Part shown: positions 8,241-19,160 of the stretch, piece by piece | Layout: every line of letters begins with the position of its first letter | How positions within the stretch are numbered: position 1 is the first letter of the stretch | Origin: Photobacterium sanctipauli | GTDB taxonomy: Bacteria > Pseudomonadota > Gammaproteobacteria > Enterobacterales > Vibrionaceae | Length of the DNA stretch: 64,000 bases | Assembly: GCF_003026495.1 (NCBI RefSeq) | Contig: NZ_PYMA01000002.1 | Span: forward strand, 648,907-712,906 | Reading direction: 5' to 3' | Position numbers and translations under genes: made by a program | The notes under the pieces: model-generated | Database searches by the model: none | Told to the model about the DNA's origin: nothing | What the model saw: the letters and a program-made list of their open reading frames with translations, nothing else

Positions 8241-9110
8241 TTAATCACCGTGTAATTGGAGTTTATCGATGAGTTGCTCTGCTTGGTGTATATAGCTACC
8301 GCCAAACAGGTTGCAGTGGTTAAGAATATGGTAAAGGTTGTAGAGATCTTTACGTTCGGCGTAGCCTTCATCGAGCGGCCATATCGATTGGTAGCCATCG
8401 TAGAAGGATTGCGAAAAGCCACCAAAGAGCTCTGTTAGCGCAATATCACATTCGCGGTCGCCCCAGTAGCAAGCAGGATCGAAAATAATAGGCCCAGTAA
8501 CAGTGAGGGCGGTATTGCCATGCCAGAGGTCGCCGTGCAATAACGAGGGCTTCGGCTTGTGGTTCATCAGTAACTGGATCACGCGGCTGGTAATCGTGTC
8601 GATATTGCCGAGCTCAATGCCTTTCTCTTGGCATAGTTGTAATTGCCAGGCAATACGCTGTTCAGCAAAGAATCGACACCAGCGTCGGCGCCACTTGTTG
8701 GGCTGTGGCGTCAAACCAATGTAGTTATCGTAATCAAAGCCATACTCACCTTGCTCGCCCCATGAGTGCAGCCGTGCTAATTGCTGTCCTAGGGTGTAGG
8801 CGGCTGTATCATCGATAACTTTCGTGGGGAGGTAGTTGAGTATTAGGAATGATTTATCCTTGGTTGTACCCATATGGATAAACTGTGGCACTTGGATACA
8901 ATCGGATTCATTGAGGGCGTCTAAGCTTTCGACTTCAGATTCGAATATGGCGGACTGCTCCCTGTCATTTAACTTTACAAAGAAGCGTTCATTACCATCA
9001 CCAATGCAGTAGCACTCGTTGATATCACCGCCTTCTACTGCTTCTTTTTCACTAATCTTGAAAGGCCTATCCAAGACCTCAGACAGTTGGTGAGAAATTG
9101 CTTGCCACAT
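8241..9110 (-). CDS. fructosamine kinase family protein (YniA-like)
   Basis: A 289-residue member of the fructosamine/ketosamine-3-kinase family, with the aminoglycoside-phosphotransferase fold. The catalytic loop LLHGDLWHGN and the metal-binding stretch IFDPACYWGDRECDIA are intact. Family members phosphorylate ketosamines or ribulosamines on glycated proteins or low-mass adducts; the bacterial YniA substrate is unsettled. A GTG at 9122 would give four more residues, but the GGAGG embedded in that extension is correctly spaced as the ribosome binding site for the ATG at 9110. It is a single gene with its own terminator. Confidence 0.88.
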   Translation of the reverse strand: MWQAISHQLSEVLDRPFKISEKEAVEGGDINECYCIGDGNERFFVKLNDREQSAIFESEVESLDALNESDCIQVPQFIHMGTTKDKSFLILNYLPTKVIDDTAAYTLGQQLARLHSWGEQGEYGFDYDNYIGLTPQPNKWRRRWCRFFAEQRIAWQLQLCQEKGIELGNIDTITSRVIQLLMNHKPKPSLLHGDLWHGNTALTVTGPIIFDPACYWGDRECDIALTELFGGFSQSFYDGYQSIWPLDEGYAERKDLYNLYHILNHCNLFGGSYIHQAEQLIDKLQLHGD

Positions 9111-9290
9111 AGCATCCTCCACGAAACATCAATCAGTTGATGAGCACCAGTTATCATCATAGTAGTCTATTTATTGGTCAAATAACTGGGTGCTTATCAA
9201 GGTTTTATATTATCGAAGGCGTCAAAATTGCTGAAATGATAGCTTAATCAACGTTATGGCAAGAAGTTAAAAGTGAGAAGAGTAAATAAA

Positions 9291-9314
9291 AAGCCGAACA
9301 AAAGTGTTCGGCTT
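9291..9314 (-). terminator. terminator of the hutIGUH operon
   Basis: A 10-bp stem AAGCCGAACA/TGTTCGGCTT with a 4-nt loop, followed on the minus strand by TTTATTTACTC, 35 bases beyond the hutH stop codon. Confidence 0.88.
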
Positions 9315-9348
9315 TAGGATAAAAAAGTCGTTTAAAGGCTTACAAACC

Positions 9349-10881
9349 CTAGATGCTTGGTAGTAGCTGCGATGGCATCAGGCCATTGAAGTTTGCTTCA
9401 AGCAGCAGCTGGTTGGCTTTTTCTATGTCAGGGGCGAAATAGCGGTCTTTGTCATAGAAATCAACGCGGGCGCGAAGCATTTCCTTGGCTTGTTCGATAC
9501 GCTCAGAACTGCGGTTTGGCTTTCTGAAATCAAGCCCTTGTGCAGCGGCAAGGATTTCCACAGCCAGAATACCTCGGGTGTTCTCGGCCATGTCTTTCAG
9601 CCTACGTCCTGCGAACGTGGCCATAGAAACGTGATCTTCCTGGTTTGCCGAAGTTGGTAGGCTGTCTACCGACGCTGGGTGGGCCAGGGTCTTGTTTTCA
9701 CTAGCCAGCGCTGCGGATGTGACTTGAGCGATCATAAAGCCGGAGTTAACACCGCCATTGTCGACCAAGAACGGTGGCAATTTGCTTAGGCCGCTGTCGA
9801 TAAGTAGCGCCATGCGACGCTCTGAAAGGCTGCCGATTTCGGCAATCGCCAAGGCGAGGTTATCAGCGGCCATGGCAACAGGTTCTGCATGGAAGTTACC
9901 GCCAGAAATGATGTCGCCATCATCGGCGAATACCAGTGGGTTATCCGATACGGCATTGGCTTCAACTTCAAGAATATCGGCCGCGTGGCGGATCTGTTGA
10001 AGGCAAGCCCCCATGACTTGTGGTTGGCAGCGCAGTGAATAGGGGTCTTGTACCTTTTCGCACTGCTGGTGGGAAAGGCCAATTTCACTCTCTTTACCAA
10101 GTAGGTGGCGGTAAGCATCTGCTGCATCAATTTGACTGCGGTGGCCGCGCACTCGATGGATACGAGGGTCAAATGGACGGCGACTACCCAAGGCCGCCTC
10201 TACGGACATGGCACCACATACCGTGCCGGATGCGTAAAGATCTTCTGCTGCAAATAAGCCTTCAAGTGCAAACGCAGTGGATGCTTGGGTGCCATTGAGC
10301 AATGCCAATCCTTCTTTTGGTGCGAGGGTGATCGGTTCTAGCCCTGCAATCTTCAATGCCGCAGCCCCACTAATGACTTCGCCATTATGGCGAGCCTGAC
10401 CTTCACCCAGCAGAACCGTGCTCATATGGGCGAGGGGAGCGAGATCACCGGACGCACCGACGGAGCCCTTTTTGGGGATGCAAGGGTAAACTTCTGCATT
10501 GAGCAGGGTGATCAGCGCATCAACAACCATTGGACGGATACCAGAATAACCGCGTGCCAGGCTGTTCACTTTTAACGCCATCATGAGGCGAACAGTGTGG
10601 TCTTCCATGAACTCGCCGATACCAGCTGCATGGGATAGTACGATACTGCGTTGAAGGGTTTCCAAATCTTCTACCGCGATACGGGTATTTGCCAATAGGC
10701 CAAAGCCAGTATTGATACCATAAACGACCTTATCTTCAGCGATGACCTGTTCAACGGCCTGGGTACTGGCAAGCATGTCTCCATACGCACATTTGCTCAG
10801 TGACAATGTCACTTTGTGGCGGCTGATATGGCGAAGTTGAGTCAGCGACAATTTGCCCGGATTAATTTCAATTTGGTACAT
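9349..10881 (-). CDS. hutH: histidine ammonia-lyase
   Basis: The 510-residue cytoplasmic enzyme deaminates L-histidine to trans-urocanate, the first step of histidine breakdown. The MIO prosthetic group forms from Ala143-Ser144-Gly145 in the segment [24 protein letters not shown] near residue 54 is a second family signature. AAGGA lies six bases before the ATG at 10881. It is the last gene of hutI-hutG-hutU-hutH, 26 bases after hutU, and is followed by a terminator. Repression by HutC is expected from the operon context. Confidence 0.97.
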   Translation of the reverse strand: MYQIEINPGKLSLTQLRHISRHKVTLSLSKCAYGDMLASTQAVEQVIAEDKVVYGINTGFGLLANTRIAVEDLETLQRSIVLSHAAGIGEFMEDHTVRLMMALKVNSLARGYSGIRPMVVDALITLLNAEVYPCIPKKGSVGASGDLAPLAHMSTVLLGEGQARHNGEVISGAAALKIAGLEPITLAPKEGLALLNGTQASTAFALEGLFAAEDLYASGTVCGAMSVEAALGSRRPFDPRIHRVRGHRSQIDAADAYRHLLGKESEIGLSHQQCEKVQDPYSLRCQPQVMGACLQQIRHAADILEVEANAVSDNPLVFADDGDIISGGNFHAEPVAMAADNLALAIAEIGSLSERRMALLIDSGLSKLPPFLVDNGGVNSGFMIAQVTSAALASENKTLAHPASVDSLPTSANQEDHVSMATFAGRRLKDMAENTRGILAVEILAAAQGLDFRKPNRSSERIEQAKEMLRARVDFYDKDRYFAPDIEKANQLLLEANFNGLMPSQLLPSI

Positions 10882-10907
10882 ACAACATCCTTATATTTGT
10901 CGAGTGA

Positions 10908-12608
10908 CTATGATTGAGTGTCGGTGATCATCGGCAGATCAAGTTTCTGCTCTTTGGCACAATTAATGGCAATGTCATAACCTGCATCCGCATGGCGCAT
11001 AACCCCAGTGCCTGGGTCATTGCGAAGGACACGGCCAACACGCTCGGCGGCTTCATCGCTGCCGTCACAAACAATGACCATACCTGAGTGCTGGGAGAAG
11101 CCCATACCGACACCACCGCCATGGTGCAAGGAAACCCAAGTAGCACCCGATGCAGTGTTAAGGAGGGCGTTGAGTAGTGGCCAATCTGAGACGGCATCTG
11201 AACCATCCATCATGCCTTCAGTTTCGCGGTTAGGGCTAGCAACCGAGCCGGAGTCAAGGTGGTCGCGGCCGATCACAATCGGTGCTTTCAGCTCGCCGTT
11301 TTTAACCATTTCATTGAAGGCCTTGCCTAGGCGGGCGCGGTCTTTTAAGCCAACCCAGCAGATACGGGCAGGTAGACCTTGGAACTGAATTCGCTCGCGG
11401 GCCATATCCAGCCAGTTGTGAAGGTGAGGGTTGTCGGGGATCAGCTCTTTCACCTTCTGATCGGTTTTGTAAATATCTTCAGGATCGCCCGATAGCGCTG
11501 CCCAGCGGAATGGGCCGACACCTTCGCAGAATAACGGGCGGATATAGGCTGGAACGAAGCCTGGGAAGTCGAATGCGTTTTCAACGCCTTCCTCAAAGGC
11601 CATTTGACGAATGTTGTTGCCGTAATCCACGGTGGCTGAGCCCGCTTCTTGTAACGCCAGCATCGCCTTAACCTGTACCGCCATTGATGCTTTTGCCGCT
11701 TTCACAACCGCCGCTTCATCTTTTAGGCGCATTTCAGCGGCATGTTCCATAGACCAGCCTTGTGGCAGGTAACCATTGAGTGGGTCATGGGCAGAGGTTT
11801 GGTCAGTGGTGGCATCTGGTACGATGCCACGAGCAACGATGTCAGCGTATACGTCAGCCGCGTTACCCAGAAGGCCCACGGAAACAGGTTTACCGTTTTC
11901 TTTTGCTTGTTCAACAATCGCCATTGCTTCGTCGAGCGTGTGTGCCTTGCAATCTACATAGCCGGTGCGCAAACGGTAGTCGATGCGGGTTTCATCGCAC
12001 TCAACCGCAATCATGGAAAAACCGGCCATAGTCGCCGCCAATGGTTGTGCACCGCCCATGCCGCCCAAGCCGCCCGTTAAGATCCAACGGCCGCTGCTGT
12101 CACCGTTAAAGTGTTGTTTAGCCATCGCGACAAAGGTTTCGTAAGTGCCTTGAACAATGCCCTGCGAGCCAATGTAAATCCAGCTGCCTGCTGTCATTTG
12201 GCCGTACATCATCAAGCCTTCTTTATCTAGCTCGTTAAAGTGCTCCCAGTTAGCCCAATGCGGTACAAGGTTAGAGTTGGCAATCAGCACGCGAGGGGCA
12301 TTGCTGTGGGTTTTGAACACACCAACAGGCTTGCCGGATTGAACCAGCAGCGTTTCGTCATCTTCAAGACGCTGTAGAACTTCGACAATTTTGTCATAAC
12401 ATTCCCAGTTACGCGCAGCACGCCCGATACCACCGTATACCACTAAGGCGTGGGGATGTTCTGCTACATCTGGGTGTAAGTTATTCATCAACATCCGTAG
12501 CGGGGCTTCTGTCATCCATGATTTTGCATTGAGCTCGGTGCCGGTTGGGGCAATGATGGTGCGAGTTTCATCCAATCGTGGATTAACGTGCGATGTTGGC
12601 TGTGTCAT
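10908..12608 (-). CDS. hutU: urocanate hydratase
   Basis: The 566-residue enzyme converts urocanate to 4-imidazolone-5-propionate and uses tightly bound NAD+ as an electrophile. The glycine-rich [13 protein letters not shown] segment near residue 178 and [17 protein letters not shown] near 455 are family hallmarks, and the length is typical (about 555-560). The ATG at 12608 has AAGGAG six bases upstream. It lies 70 bases downstream of hutG and just before hutH. Confidence 0.97.
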   Translation of the reverse strand: MTQPTSHVNPRLDETRTIIAPTGTELNAKSWMTEAPLRMLMNNLHPDVAEHPHALVVYGGIGRAARNWECYDKIVEVLQRLEDDETLLVQSGKPVGVFKTHSNAPRVLIANSNLVPHWANWEHFNELDKEGLMMYGQMTAGSWIYIGSQGIVQGTYETFVAMAKQHFNGDSSGRWILTGGLGGMGGAQPLAATMAGFSMIAVECDETRIDYRLRTGYVDCKAHTLDEAMAIVEQAKENGKPVSVGLLGNAADVYADIVARGIVPDATTDQTSAHDPLNGYLPQGWSMEHAAEMRLKDEAAVVKAAKASMAVQVKAMLALQEAGSATVDYGNNIRQMAFEEGVENAFDFPGFVPAYIRPLFCEGVGPFRWAALSGDPEDIYKTDQKVKELIPDNPHLHNWLDMARERIQFQGLPARICWVGLKDRARLGKAFNEMVKNGELKAPIVIGRDHLDSGSVASPNRETEGMMDGSDAVSDWPLLNALLNTASGATWVSLHHGGGVGMGFSQHSGMVIVCDGSDEAAERVGRVLRNDPGTGVMRHADAGYDIAINCAKEQKLDLPMITDTQS

Positions 12609-12678
12609 TTGGCTCTCCTTGCTGAGCTACCTATTTAAATATTTTGTGTTGCCTTTAGGGCTATTGGGTAGCGCATGA

Positions 12679-13707
12679 TTAACGTAGGGCACGGGCAATG
12701 GTCCACACGAGGCGGGCTGCTAGACGTGCAGTTTGACTATCAATATCAAATCTCGGGTTATATTCGGCAATATCGGCAACGAGTACCTTGCTATCACCGT
12801 TTTGGGTCTTGCTAGATAGGATTTGGCTAAGTAGGTTTTCGATTATCTCTACCGGTACACCGCGTGCAGCTGGCGCACTTACACCGGGGGCAACAGCGGC
12901 TGGAAATACATCCATGTCGATGGTGAGATAAAGGTAATCAGATTGGTCGATAAAGGCTTGAAGCTCCTCCTGAACGGATTCTAGGTTCTGCTGCTTTAGC
13001 TCGACATCATCTTTATAGAGTACCGATAGCGTGTCGGCCTTCTGGTATAGTGCCTGGGTATTGCTGGTTCGGCTTAACCCGAGGCAAGCATAGTGAAAAG
13101 GCCAGCCTTGTAATTGGCAAAAACGGGCAATTTGATGAAATGGTGTCCCAGAGCTGCCTTGCTCCGATTGCTGGCCACCCGGCGGGTTGCGCAGGTCGAA
13201 GTGGGCATCAAAGTTGATGATGCCTACCTTGGGTGTTGAAGGCGCTTTTGCTGAGGAGAAAGCATCTTGGTTTTGTTGTTCATTTACATGCTGCTTCTGG
13301 ATCAGGTAGTTGCCAATACCTTGAAACGTACCCCATGCCACTTCATGGCCGCCGCCAAGCACCATGACCTTGTGTTTTTGTCGAAGGGCACGGCAAACAT
13401 CTTCGCCAAGGCGGTGTTGTGCCAATTCGAGGTTGCCATCGCTGCAACAGATGTCTCCACCGTCATAAACGGGCTCGGTATGATGCCAAGCTAGGTTTGC
13501 CAGAACCTTGCGGATAGCAACGGGCGCATCAAAAGCACCGGTACGGCCCTTGTTGCGAGATACCCCTTCGTCACAGGCAAAGCCAAGTAACATAATGCCT
13601 TCATCGTTGGCTTGATCTGCAGGGCGGATCTTTTGGTGCCATCGCATGCCCAGCTCACCGTCTTCGGGATCCGTTCTACCGGCCCAAACACCCATATCAA
13701 TTGACAT
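12679..13707 (-). CDS. hutG: formimidoylglutamase
   Basis: A 342-residue arginase/ureohydrolase-fold enzyme that hydrolyses N-formimidoyl-L-glutamate to glutamate and formamide. The Mn-binding motifs are visible: GGGHEVAWG near residue 117, NFDAHFDLR near 165 and TIDMDVFPA near 262. It starts at the ATG at 13707, with AGGAG upstream inside the end of hutI; the two reading frames overlap by 11 bases, which suggests translational coupling. An insertion of Gln/Ala-rich residues around 136-156 makes it slightly longer than the usual 310-330. Confidence 0.95.
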   Translation of the reverse strand: MSIDMGVWAGRTDPEDGELGMRWHQKIRPADQANDEGIMLLGFACDEGVSRNKGRTGAFDAPVAIRKVLANLAWHHTEPVYDGGDICCSDGNLELAQHRLGEDVCRALRQKHKVMVLGGGHEVAWGTFQGIGNYLIQKQHVNEQQNQDAFSSAKAPSTPKVGIINFDAHFDLRNPPGGQQSEQGSSGTPFHQIARFCQLQGWPFHYACLGLSRTSNTQALYQKADTLSVLYKDDVELKQQNLESVQEELQAFIDQSDYLYLTIDMDVFPAAVAPGVSAPAARGVPVEIIENLLSQILSSKTQNGDSKVLVADIAEYNPRFDIDSQTARLAARLVWTIARALR

Positions 13708-14986
13708 GTTGTTCTCCTGTCGCTGACTGTTCTGCTACGGTCTTGAGGGTATAGCTATGGTGAGGCGCTATTGCTTGGTGTGCGTGAAATAGGTGTCCGT
13801 TGACGACCCGGAATTTTAAGTCAGGCACGCCAATACGATATGACAACTCGGCAGGGTGGTTGACATCCCAAGCCGCAAGATCAGCATCCATACCAATTTC
13901 AATTTGCCCCTTGCTTGTGCCATGGCCAAGTGCTTTAGCCGCATGACGTGTTACTCCGCCAAGGGCCTCTTCTGGCGTTAGCCTGAACAGGGTACAAGCC
14001 ATGTTCATCATGGTCCTTAGCGATGCAATAGGGGAAGTGCCAGGATTAAAATCTGTGGCTATCGCCATGGGTACATCAAGGTTCCTAAGTTGGTCGATGG
14101 GCGGCATTTGTGTTTCACGCAAGAAGTAAAATGCGCCAGGTAGTAAGGTGGCGACGGTGCCACTGGCTGCGAGGGCCGCGACACCCTCATTATCGAGGTA
14201 TTCGATATGGTCGACGGATAAGGCACCCATGCGAGCTGCAAGTGCGCTGCCGCCAAGGTTAGATAGCTGCTCGGTATGCCCCTTTATAGCCAGCCCATGC
14301 TTTATCGCAGCATCAAAGACACGCTTACATTGGGCGGTCGAAAAACCGATGCCTTCGCAAAATACATCAACGGCATCAGCGAGGTTTTCAGCCGCAGCAG
14401 CAGGAATGATTTGCTCGCAAACTAGAGAGATATAGCCATCTGGGTCGTTAGTGTACTCTGGCGGCAAGGCGTGGGCGGCGAGCAGTGTGGTGACAACATT
14501 AATATCTTCAAGCTTACCCAAACGCCGGGCAACCCGCAGCATTTTCAGCTCATCGTCGACCGTTAGCCCATAACCAGATTTAATCTCAACGGTGGTTACA
14601 CCGTCGCTTTTTAAGCCCTGAAGTCGTTTGAGTGCGAGATCGTAAAGCGTCTCTTCACTGGCATGGCGCGTGGCTTGAACCGTTGAAAGAATGCCACCCC
14701 CGGCTTTGGCGATGTCCTCGTAAGGCACCTCTTGTAAACGCTGCTCGAATTCTTCTGCTCGATTACCGGCAAAGACTAAATGGGTGTGGCAATCAATGAA
14801 TCCCGGCGTCACCAATGCACCTTGGCAATCGACAATGTCAGGATGGCCGTGAAAATCATAGTGATCAGCTTCACCGGCAAACATGATTTTGCCATTCTCG
14901 ATGCCTATCATGGCGTTTTCGATAAGACGATACCCAGAATCTGTATTCATGGTTACCATGCTCAAATTGGTCAACACTCGGTCCAT
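13697..14986 (-). CDS. hutI: imidazolonepropionase
   Basis: The 429-residue amidohydrolase opens 4-imidazolone-5-propionate to N-formimidoyl-L-glutamate. The metal-binding motif [15 protein letters not shown] lies near residue 60; [23 protein letters not shown] and [10 protein letters not shown] are further active-site segments. AAAGG precedes the ATG at 14986. It is the first gene of hutI-hutG-hutU-hutH, downstream of a HutC-like operator, and overlaps hutG by 11 bases. Confidence 0.96.
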   Translation of the reverse strand: MDRVLTNLSMVTMNTDSGYRLIENAMIGIENGKIMFAGEADHYDFHGHPDIVDCQGALVTPGFIDCHTHLVFAGNRAEEFEQRLQEVPYEDIAKAGGGILSTVQATRHASEETLYDLALKRLQGLKSDGVTTVEIKSGYGLTVDDELKMLRVARRLGKLEDINVVTTLLAAHALPPEYTNDPDGYISLVCEQIIPAAAAENLADAVDVFCEGIGFSTAQCKRVFDAAIKHGLAIKGHTEQLSNLGGSALAARMGALSVDHIEYLDNEGVAALAASGTVATLLPGAFYFLRETQMPPIDQLRNLDVPMAIATDFNPGTSPIASLRTMMNMACTLFRLTPEEALGGVTRHAAKALGHGTSKGQIEIGMDADLAAWDVNHPAELSYRIGVPDLKFRVVNGHLFHAHQAIAPHHSYTLKTVAEQSATGEQHVN

Positions 14987-15006
14987 GTCAGTGCCTTTCT
15001 TTATTA

Positions 15007-15016
15007 TGTATATACA
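15007..15016. promoter_or_regulatory. HutC-type operator in front of hutI
   Basis: TGTATATACA is a perfect palindrome, extended as TTATGTATATACAAAT. It matches the GTATATAC-type core known for HutC of other gammaproteobacteria and lies 20 bases upstream of the hutI start, where bound repressor would block initiation or elongation. Confidence 0.75.
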
Positions 15017-15241
15017 AATAAATAGGCAATTATTAATAGAAACTCAAGGTGCAATGTAAATAGATTGTGATCATTGTTGTAATTTTTCGCTGCCAGTAGG
15101 TGGGAAATGAGAGGAAAAGCAATGTTAAAGAAGGGCTATGAAGTGGATTCTATAACCCTTATTTTGTTGTGATTAATGGCTTGCAGCAATTTGTTTGAAG
15201 CAATTAGCTTAGTTACTGTGGCAAAAAGAAGCCGATCAGAA

Positions 15242-15946
15242 CTAAACCGCAGTGCGGGAGCTGAGCTTGTACTTGTCCCCAGGGTGATAGAGTAGGGCGG
15301 TACTGACTAACTTATTGCTACTCCAGGTGCGGCGATTCAATAACAGGCAGGGGGATTGCGCAGAGACATGCAGTAAATCGGCGATTCTTTGGTTGGGCAA
15401 GAGTGCCTCGACGGTATGCTCGATATCACTGAGCGGGCAAGTCTGAACTAGGTATTCATTGGGTGTTTGACTGGAAAAGTCCTGATCGATATAACTTGGC
15501 GCAAAGTCAGGATTCACCCAGCGTTCTTCCAGTTGGATCGGGGTATTGTTTTCGAAGTGCACGATTTGGGTGAAGTACACCTTGGTACCGTGTTTCACGC
15601 CCAACCTCAAGGCAACGTCATCGCTGGCTTCGATGCTCATTTGTTTAATGACATCAGAACGATATTGGTGGCCACGGTTTTTCACCTCATCGGCGATATT
15701 GCGGATCTCCATCAGTGGCGACTCGGCTTTTTTGTGGCAGACAAAAGTCCCTAGCCTTGGTGTTCTTTTTAGCAACCCTTCCTTAACCAGATCCCGTATC
15801 GCTTTGTTAGCCGTCATACGACTAACAGAGAATTGTTCGGAAAGCTCAAGCTCAGTTGGGATCTTGTGCCCTGGCGGCCAAGCGCGGCTACTGATTTTTT
15901 CATTGAGGTAATGCTTGATTTGCATATAGCGTGGAGACTGGGTCAT
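15242..15946 (-). CDS. hutC: HutC, GntR-family histidine-utilisation repressor
   Basis: A 234-residue regulator. The N-terminal winged helix-turn-helix (about residues 8-70) contains GHKIPTELELSEQFSVSRMTAN, and the C-terminal two thirds form the UTRA/HutC effector domain. HutC is released by urocanate in characterised relatives. The frame is open to 15997, but the ATG at 15946 has AAGGA eight bases upstream and begins MTQSPRYMQIK, the usual HutC start. It lies upstream of hutI on the same strand, with a separate operator on each side. Confidence 0.93.
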   Translation of the reverse strand: MTQSPRYMQIKHYLNEKISSRAWPPGHKIPTELELSEQFSVSRMTANKAIRDLVKEGLLKRTPRLGTFVCHKKAESPLMEIRNIADEVKNRGHQYRSDVIKQMSIEASDDVALRLGVKHGTKVYFTQIVHFENNTPIQLEERWVNPDFAPSYIDQDFSSQTPNEYLVQTCPLSDIEHTVEALLPNQRIADLLHVSAQSPCLLLNRRTWSSNKLVSTALLYHPGDKYKLSSRTAV

Positions 15947-15960
15947 TGCTGCTTTCCTTA

Positions 15961-15974
15961 TTTGCCTATACAAA
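15961..15974. promoter_or_regulatory. possible HutC autoregulatory operator
   Basis: TTTGCCTATACAAA resembles the operator in front of hutI (TTTGTATATACATA on its other strand) with two changes in one half-site. It lies 15 bases upstream of the hutC ATG, which fits autorepression. Confidence 0.5.
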
Positions 15975-16075
15975 TCAAAGCAACTTTTATTCTTCATTTC
16001 AAGTTAATAAACTTTTTACCGTGAAATGACTACATTATTGATGTGTTTTAACTGATTTTCGGGGAGGTGACGACA

Positions 16076-16390
16076 GTGAACAAAGAGATGCTTTTTCTGG
16101 CTCGATTTGAAAAAGATGTACTTGCAGAAAAGAAGACAATCACCATTCGCGATGAGGCGGATAGCCACTATGAGCCGGGCAGTGTAGTGGATGCCATCAT
16201 CTATGAAGAAGGGCGAATGTTTTGCCAGCTAGAGGTGGTGGGCAATGAACCTGTGTTATTGAGCGAACTCAATGAAGTACACGCTCGTGAAGAGAATATG
16301 TCGCTAACCCAATTACGGATTGTACTTGAAGAGATATACCCAGGTACAGAGCAACTTTTTGTGGTGAGTTTTCGCTTGGTGAAAAAATAA
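16076..16390 (+). CDS. yqfB: N(4)-acetylcytidine amidohydrolase (ASCH domain, YqfB-like)
   Basis: A 104-residue ASCH-fold protein very like E. coli YqfB, which hydrolyses N4-acetylcytidine. The catalytic Lys and Thr are present in EKKTITIRDE (Lys20, Thr23), and the HAREENMSLTQL segment carries the conserved Glu. It starts at the GTG at 16076: the strong GGGGAGG at 16061-16067 is eight bases upstream, whereas an upstream GTG at 16067 overlaps that site. It is divergent from hutC and is followed by the thrS leader. Confidence 0.88.
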   Translation: MNKEMLFLARFEKDVLAEKKTITIRDEADSHYEPGSVVDAIIYEEGRMFCQLEVVGNEPVLLSELNEVHAREENMSLTQLRIVLEEIYPGTEQLFVVSFRLVKK

Positions 16391-16535
16391 TTGGTTGTGG
16401 CTTTGCAATATGTCATAGGCGTTTGTTATATTTACAGCTTCGTTTTTGTATCTGTGAGCCGCTTAGTATTGCGGTAGCAGTATGAAAGCTTCATTTATCT
16501 CATAAAAGTTTCTCTAAGCTTTTTAAATTCAACAT

Positions 16536-16556
16536 GTCTTGCTTGGTGTGCAAGAC
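16536..16556 (+). promoter_or_regulatory. thrS translational operator: tRNA-Thr anticodon-arm mimic
   Basis: GTCTTGC/GCAAGAC form a 7-bp stem around a 7-nt loop TTGGTGT. Read as an anticodon loop, the bases after the invariant U are G-G-U, the anticodon of tRNA-Thr(GGU). In E. coli, threonyl-tRNA synthetase binds an anticodon-like arm in its own mRNA just upstream of the Shine-Dalgarno and blocks ribosome entry. Here the arm ends nine bases before AAGGA (16565-16569), the same arrangement. A second stem (AAAGCTT 16485-16491 with AAGCTTT 16516-16522) lies upstream. Confidence 0.7.
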
Positions 16557-16576
16557 CACTGTGAAAGGACATATAC

Positions 16577-18508
16577 ATGCCTGTAATTACTCTTCCTGAC
16601 GGCAGTCAGCGTCAATTCGATAACCCAGTCTCTACAATGGAAGTCGCGCAATCGATCGGTCCTGGTCTTGCGAAGGCTACCATCGCTGGTCGTGTAAACG
16701 GTAACCGTGTAGATGCATGTGATCTAATTGAAGAAGATGCAAGCCTTGAAATCATCACGGCTAAAGATGAAGTTGACGGTCTTGAAATCGTTCGTCACTC
16801 ATGTGCTCACCTTCTTGGTCACGCGCTTAAGCAGCTATACCCGCAAGCTAAAATGGCGATCGGTCCTACCATCGACAACGGTTTCTACTACGATATCGAT
16901 CTTGACGAGTCTCTAACGCAAGAAGATCTTGAAAAGATTGAAAAGCGTATGAAAGAGCTGGCAAAGACCAAGTACCAAGTTATCAAGAAAAAGGTTAGCT
17001 GGCAGGAAGCACGTGATACGTTTGAATCACGTGGCGAACCATACAAAGTGGAAATCCTAGACGAGAACGTATCTCGCGACGATCGTCCGGGCTTATACCA
17101 TCACGAAGAATACATCGACATGTGTCGTGGTCCTCACGTACCACACATGGGTTTCTGTCAGCACTTCACGCTACTAAACGTAGCGGGCGCCTACTGGCGT
17201 GGTGACAGCGACAACAAGATGCTTCAGCGTATCTACGGTACTGCATTCCACGACAAGAAAGCACTGAAGGCGCACCTAACTCGCCTTGAAGAAGCCGCGA
17301 AGCGTGACCACCGTAAGATCGGTAAGCAGCTTGACCTGTTCCACATGCAGCAAGAAGCACCGGGCATGGTATTCTGGCATCACAACGGCTGGACTATCTT
17401 CCGTGAGCTTGAAGTATTTGTTCGTGAAAAACTGACTGAATACGATTACCAAGAAGTAAAAGGCCCACTAATGATGGACCGCGTACTTTGGGAACGTTCA
17501 GGTCACTGGGACAAGTACGCTGAAGCGATGTTCACCACTTCTTCTGAGAACCGTGAATACGCTATCAAGCCAATGAACTGTCCAGGTCACGTGCAGATCT
17601 TCAACCAAGGTCTAAAATCATACCGTGATCTACCATTACGTATGGCGGAGTTCGGCTCTTGTCACCGTAATGAGCCATCTGGCGCATTGCACGGCATTAT
17701 GCGTGTACGTGGCTTTACCCAGGATGATGCACACGTCTTCTGTACGGAAGCTCAGGTGCAACAAGAAGTTACATCTTGCATCAAAATGGTTTATGATACG
17801 TATCAGACATTTGGCTTCGCTAACATTGTTGTTAAGCTATCGACGCGCCCAGAAAAGCGTGTTGGTTCTGACGAAATGTGGGACAAAGCTGAGTCTGACT
17901 TGAAACTAGCACTTGAGTCGATGGAAATCCCATACGAGATTCAAGAAGGTGAGGGTGCATTCTACGGTCCTAAGATCGAGTTTACACTTTACGATTGTCT
18001 AGATCGTGCATGGCAGTGTGGTACCGTACAGCTAGATTTCGCGCTTCCAGAGCGCCTAGGTGCAACATACGTGGGTGAAGACAACGAACGTCACACTCCA
18101 GTTATGATTCACCGTGCTATTCTTGGTTCACTAGAGCGTTTCATCGGTATTCTGATTGAAGAATACGCAGGCTTCTTCCCAACATGGTTGGCGCCTCAGC
18201 AAGCTGTAGTGATGAACATTACTGACAGTCAGTCAGAATATGTACAAGAAGTAGTGAAAAAACTGCAAAAAAGTGGAATTAGAGTCAATGCGGACTTGAG
18301 AAATGAGAAGATTGGCTTTAAAATCCGCGAACATACTTTGAAGCGAGTGCCTTACATGCTTGTTTGTGGAGACAAAGAAGTCGAAGCAGGCGAGATTGCA
18401 GTTCGTACTCGCAAGGGTAAAGATTTGGGTAAATTTAAGATTGACGATCTTGTTGCATTCATGCAGCAAGATATTAGCAGTCGCAAGCTCAATGTTGTGG
18501 AGGAATAA
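16577..18508 (+). CDS. thrS: threonyl-tRNA synthetase
   Basis: The 643-residue class II synthetase attaches threonine to tRNA-Thr. It has an N-terminal TGS domain (about 1-62), an editing domain with [10 protein letters not shown] near 74, the catalytic core with motif 2 [14 protein letters not shown], the zinc-site segment MNCPGHV, motif 3 [11 protein letters not shown], and a C-terminal anticodon-binding domain. Codon use is strongly biased, as in highly expressed genes. AAGGA is seven bases before the ATG. It is the first gene of thrS-infC-rpmI-rplT and is probably autoregulated through the leader hairpin. Its stop codon is three bases before the infC start. Confidence 0.98.
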   Translation: MPVITLPDGSQRQFDNPVSTMEVAQSIGPGLAKATIAGRVNGNRVDACDLIEEDASLEIITAKDEVDGLEIVRHSCAHLLGHALKQLYPQAKMAIGPTIDNGFYYDIDLDESLTQEDLEKIEKRMKELAKTKYQVIKKKVSWQEARDTFESRGEPYKVEILDENVSRDDRPGLYHHEEYIDMCRGPHVPHMGFCQHFTLLNVAGAYWRGDSDNKMLQRIYGTAFHDKKALKAHLTRLEEAAKRDHRKIGKQLDLFHMQQEAPGMVFWHHNGWTIFRELEVFVREKLTEYDYQEVKGPLMMDRVLWERSGHWDKYAEAMFTTSSENREYAIKPMNCPGHVQIFNQGLKSYRDLPLRMAEFGSCHRNEPSGALHGIMRVRGFTQDDAHVFCTEAQVQQEVTSCIKMVYDTYQTFGFANIVVKLSTRPEKRVGSDEMWDKAESDLKLALESMEIPYEIQEGEGAFYGPKIEFTLYDCLDRAWQCGTVQLDFALPERLGATYVGEDNERHTPVMIHRAILGSLERFIGILIEEYAGFFPTWLAPQQAVVMNITDSQSEYVQEVVKKLQKSGIRVNADLRNEKIGFKIREHTLKRVPYMLVCGDKEVEAGEIAVRTRKGKDLGKFKIDDLVAFMQQDISSRKLNVVEE

Positions 18509-18511
18509 GGT

Positions 18512-19063
18512 ATTAAAGGCGGAAGAAGAACCCAAGCACCAGTTAAGCAGAATGCACATCGTTTAAATGGTGAAATTCGTGGTGTACGTGAAGTACGTTT
18601 AACTGGTCTAGACGGTGAGTCAGTTGGTGTTGTTTCTATCGAAGAAGCAATGAATCTTGCTAATGAAGCTGGTGTAGACTTAGTTGAAATCAGCCCGAAT
18701 GCCGAGCCACCAGTTTGTCGTGTGATGGACTATGGCAAGTACCTGTTCGAAAAGAGCAAGGCTGCTAAAGAGCAAAAGAAAAAGCAGAAACAAATCCAGA
18801 TCAAGGAAGTTAAATTCCGACCTGGTACAGACGAAGGCGATTATCAGGTAAAACTGCGCAACCTGACTCGCTTTTTAGAAGAGGGCAATAAGGGCAAAGT
18901 AACGCTACGTTTCCGTGGTCGTGAAATGGCCCATCAGAGTCTTGGTATCGAGCTTCTGAATCGTATTAAGGATGACCTAGTCGACCTAGCGGTTGTCGAA
19001 AGTTTCCCTAATCGAGTAGAAGGTCGTCAAATGACGATGATGCTTGCTCCAAAGAAGAAGTAA
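18512..19063 (+). CDS. infC: translation initiation factor IF-3 (AUU start)
   Basis: A 183-residue factor that binds the 30S subunit and rejects non-canonical start codons and initiator tRNAs. The first ATG in frame (18650) would remove the first 46 residues, so translation must start at the ATT at 18512: AGGA of TGGAGGAATAAGGT is placed for it, and the protein then begins with the usual KGGRR. The AUU start is the known basis of IF-3 autoregulation. N-terminal domain signatures include [22 protein letters not shown]; the C-terminal domain ends MMLAPKKK. Its start is only three bases after the thrS stop. Confidence 0.97.
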   Translation: MKGGRRTQAPVKQNAHRLNGEIRGVREVRLTGLDGESVGVVSIEEAMNLANEAGVDLVEISPNAEPPVCRVMDYGKYLFEKSKAAKEQKKKQKQIQIKEVKFRPGTDEGDYQVKLRNLTRFLEEGNKGKVTLRFRGREMAHQSLGIELLNRIKDDLVDLAVVESFPNRVEGRQMTMMLAPKKK

Positions 19064-19083
19064 TTAAGGCATTCAAGTAGCTG

Positions 19084-19111
19084 AAAGCGCTGCTTAACCG
19101 CAGCGCTTTTT
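19084..19111 (+). terminator. hairpin with T tract between infC and rpmI
   Basis: A 10-bp stem AAAGCGCTGC/GCAGCGCTTT with loop TTAACC runs into TTTTT. It resembles a Rho-independent terminator, and the 50 bases to rpmI are too short for much more than a promoter, so partial termination or an L20-linked control site are both possible. Confidence 0.75.
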
Positions 19112-19160
19112 GTTCGCCTTATTACTATGTTATTAACTATCAACAATGCGGAGTCTCATC

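Noticed and set aside
9786..10172. Open frames on the other strands or frames inside hut, pheT, nrdJ and other long genes
   Set aside because: They lack ribosome binding sites and family resemblance and are explained by the codon composition of the real genes.
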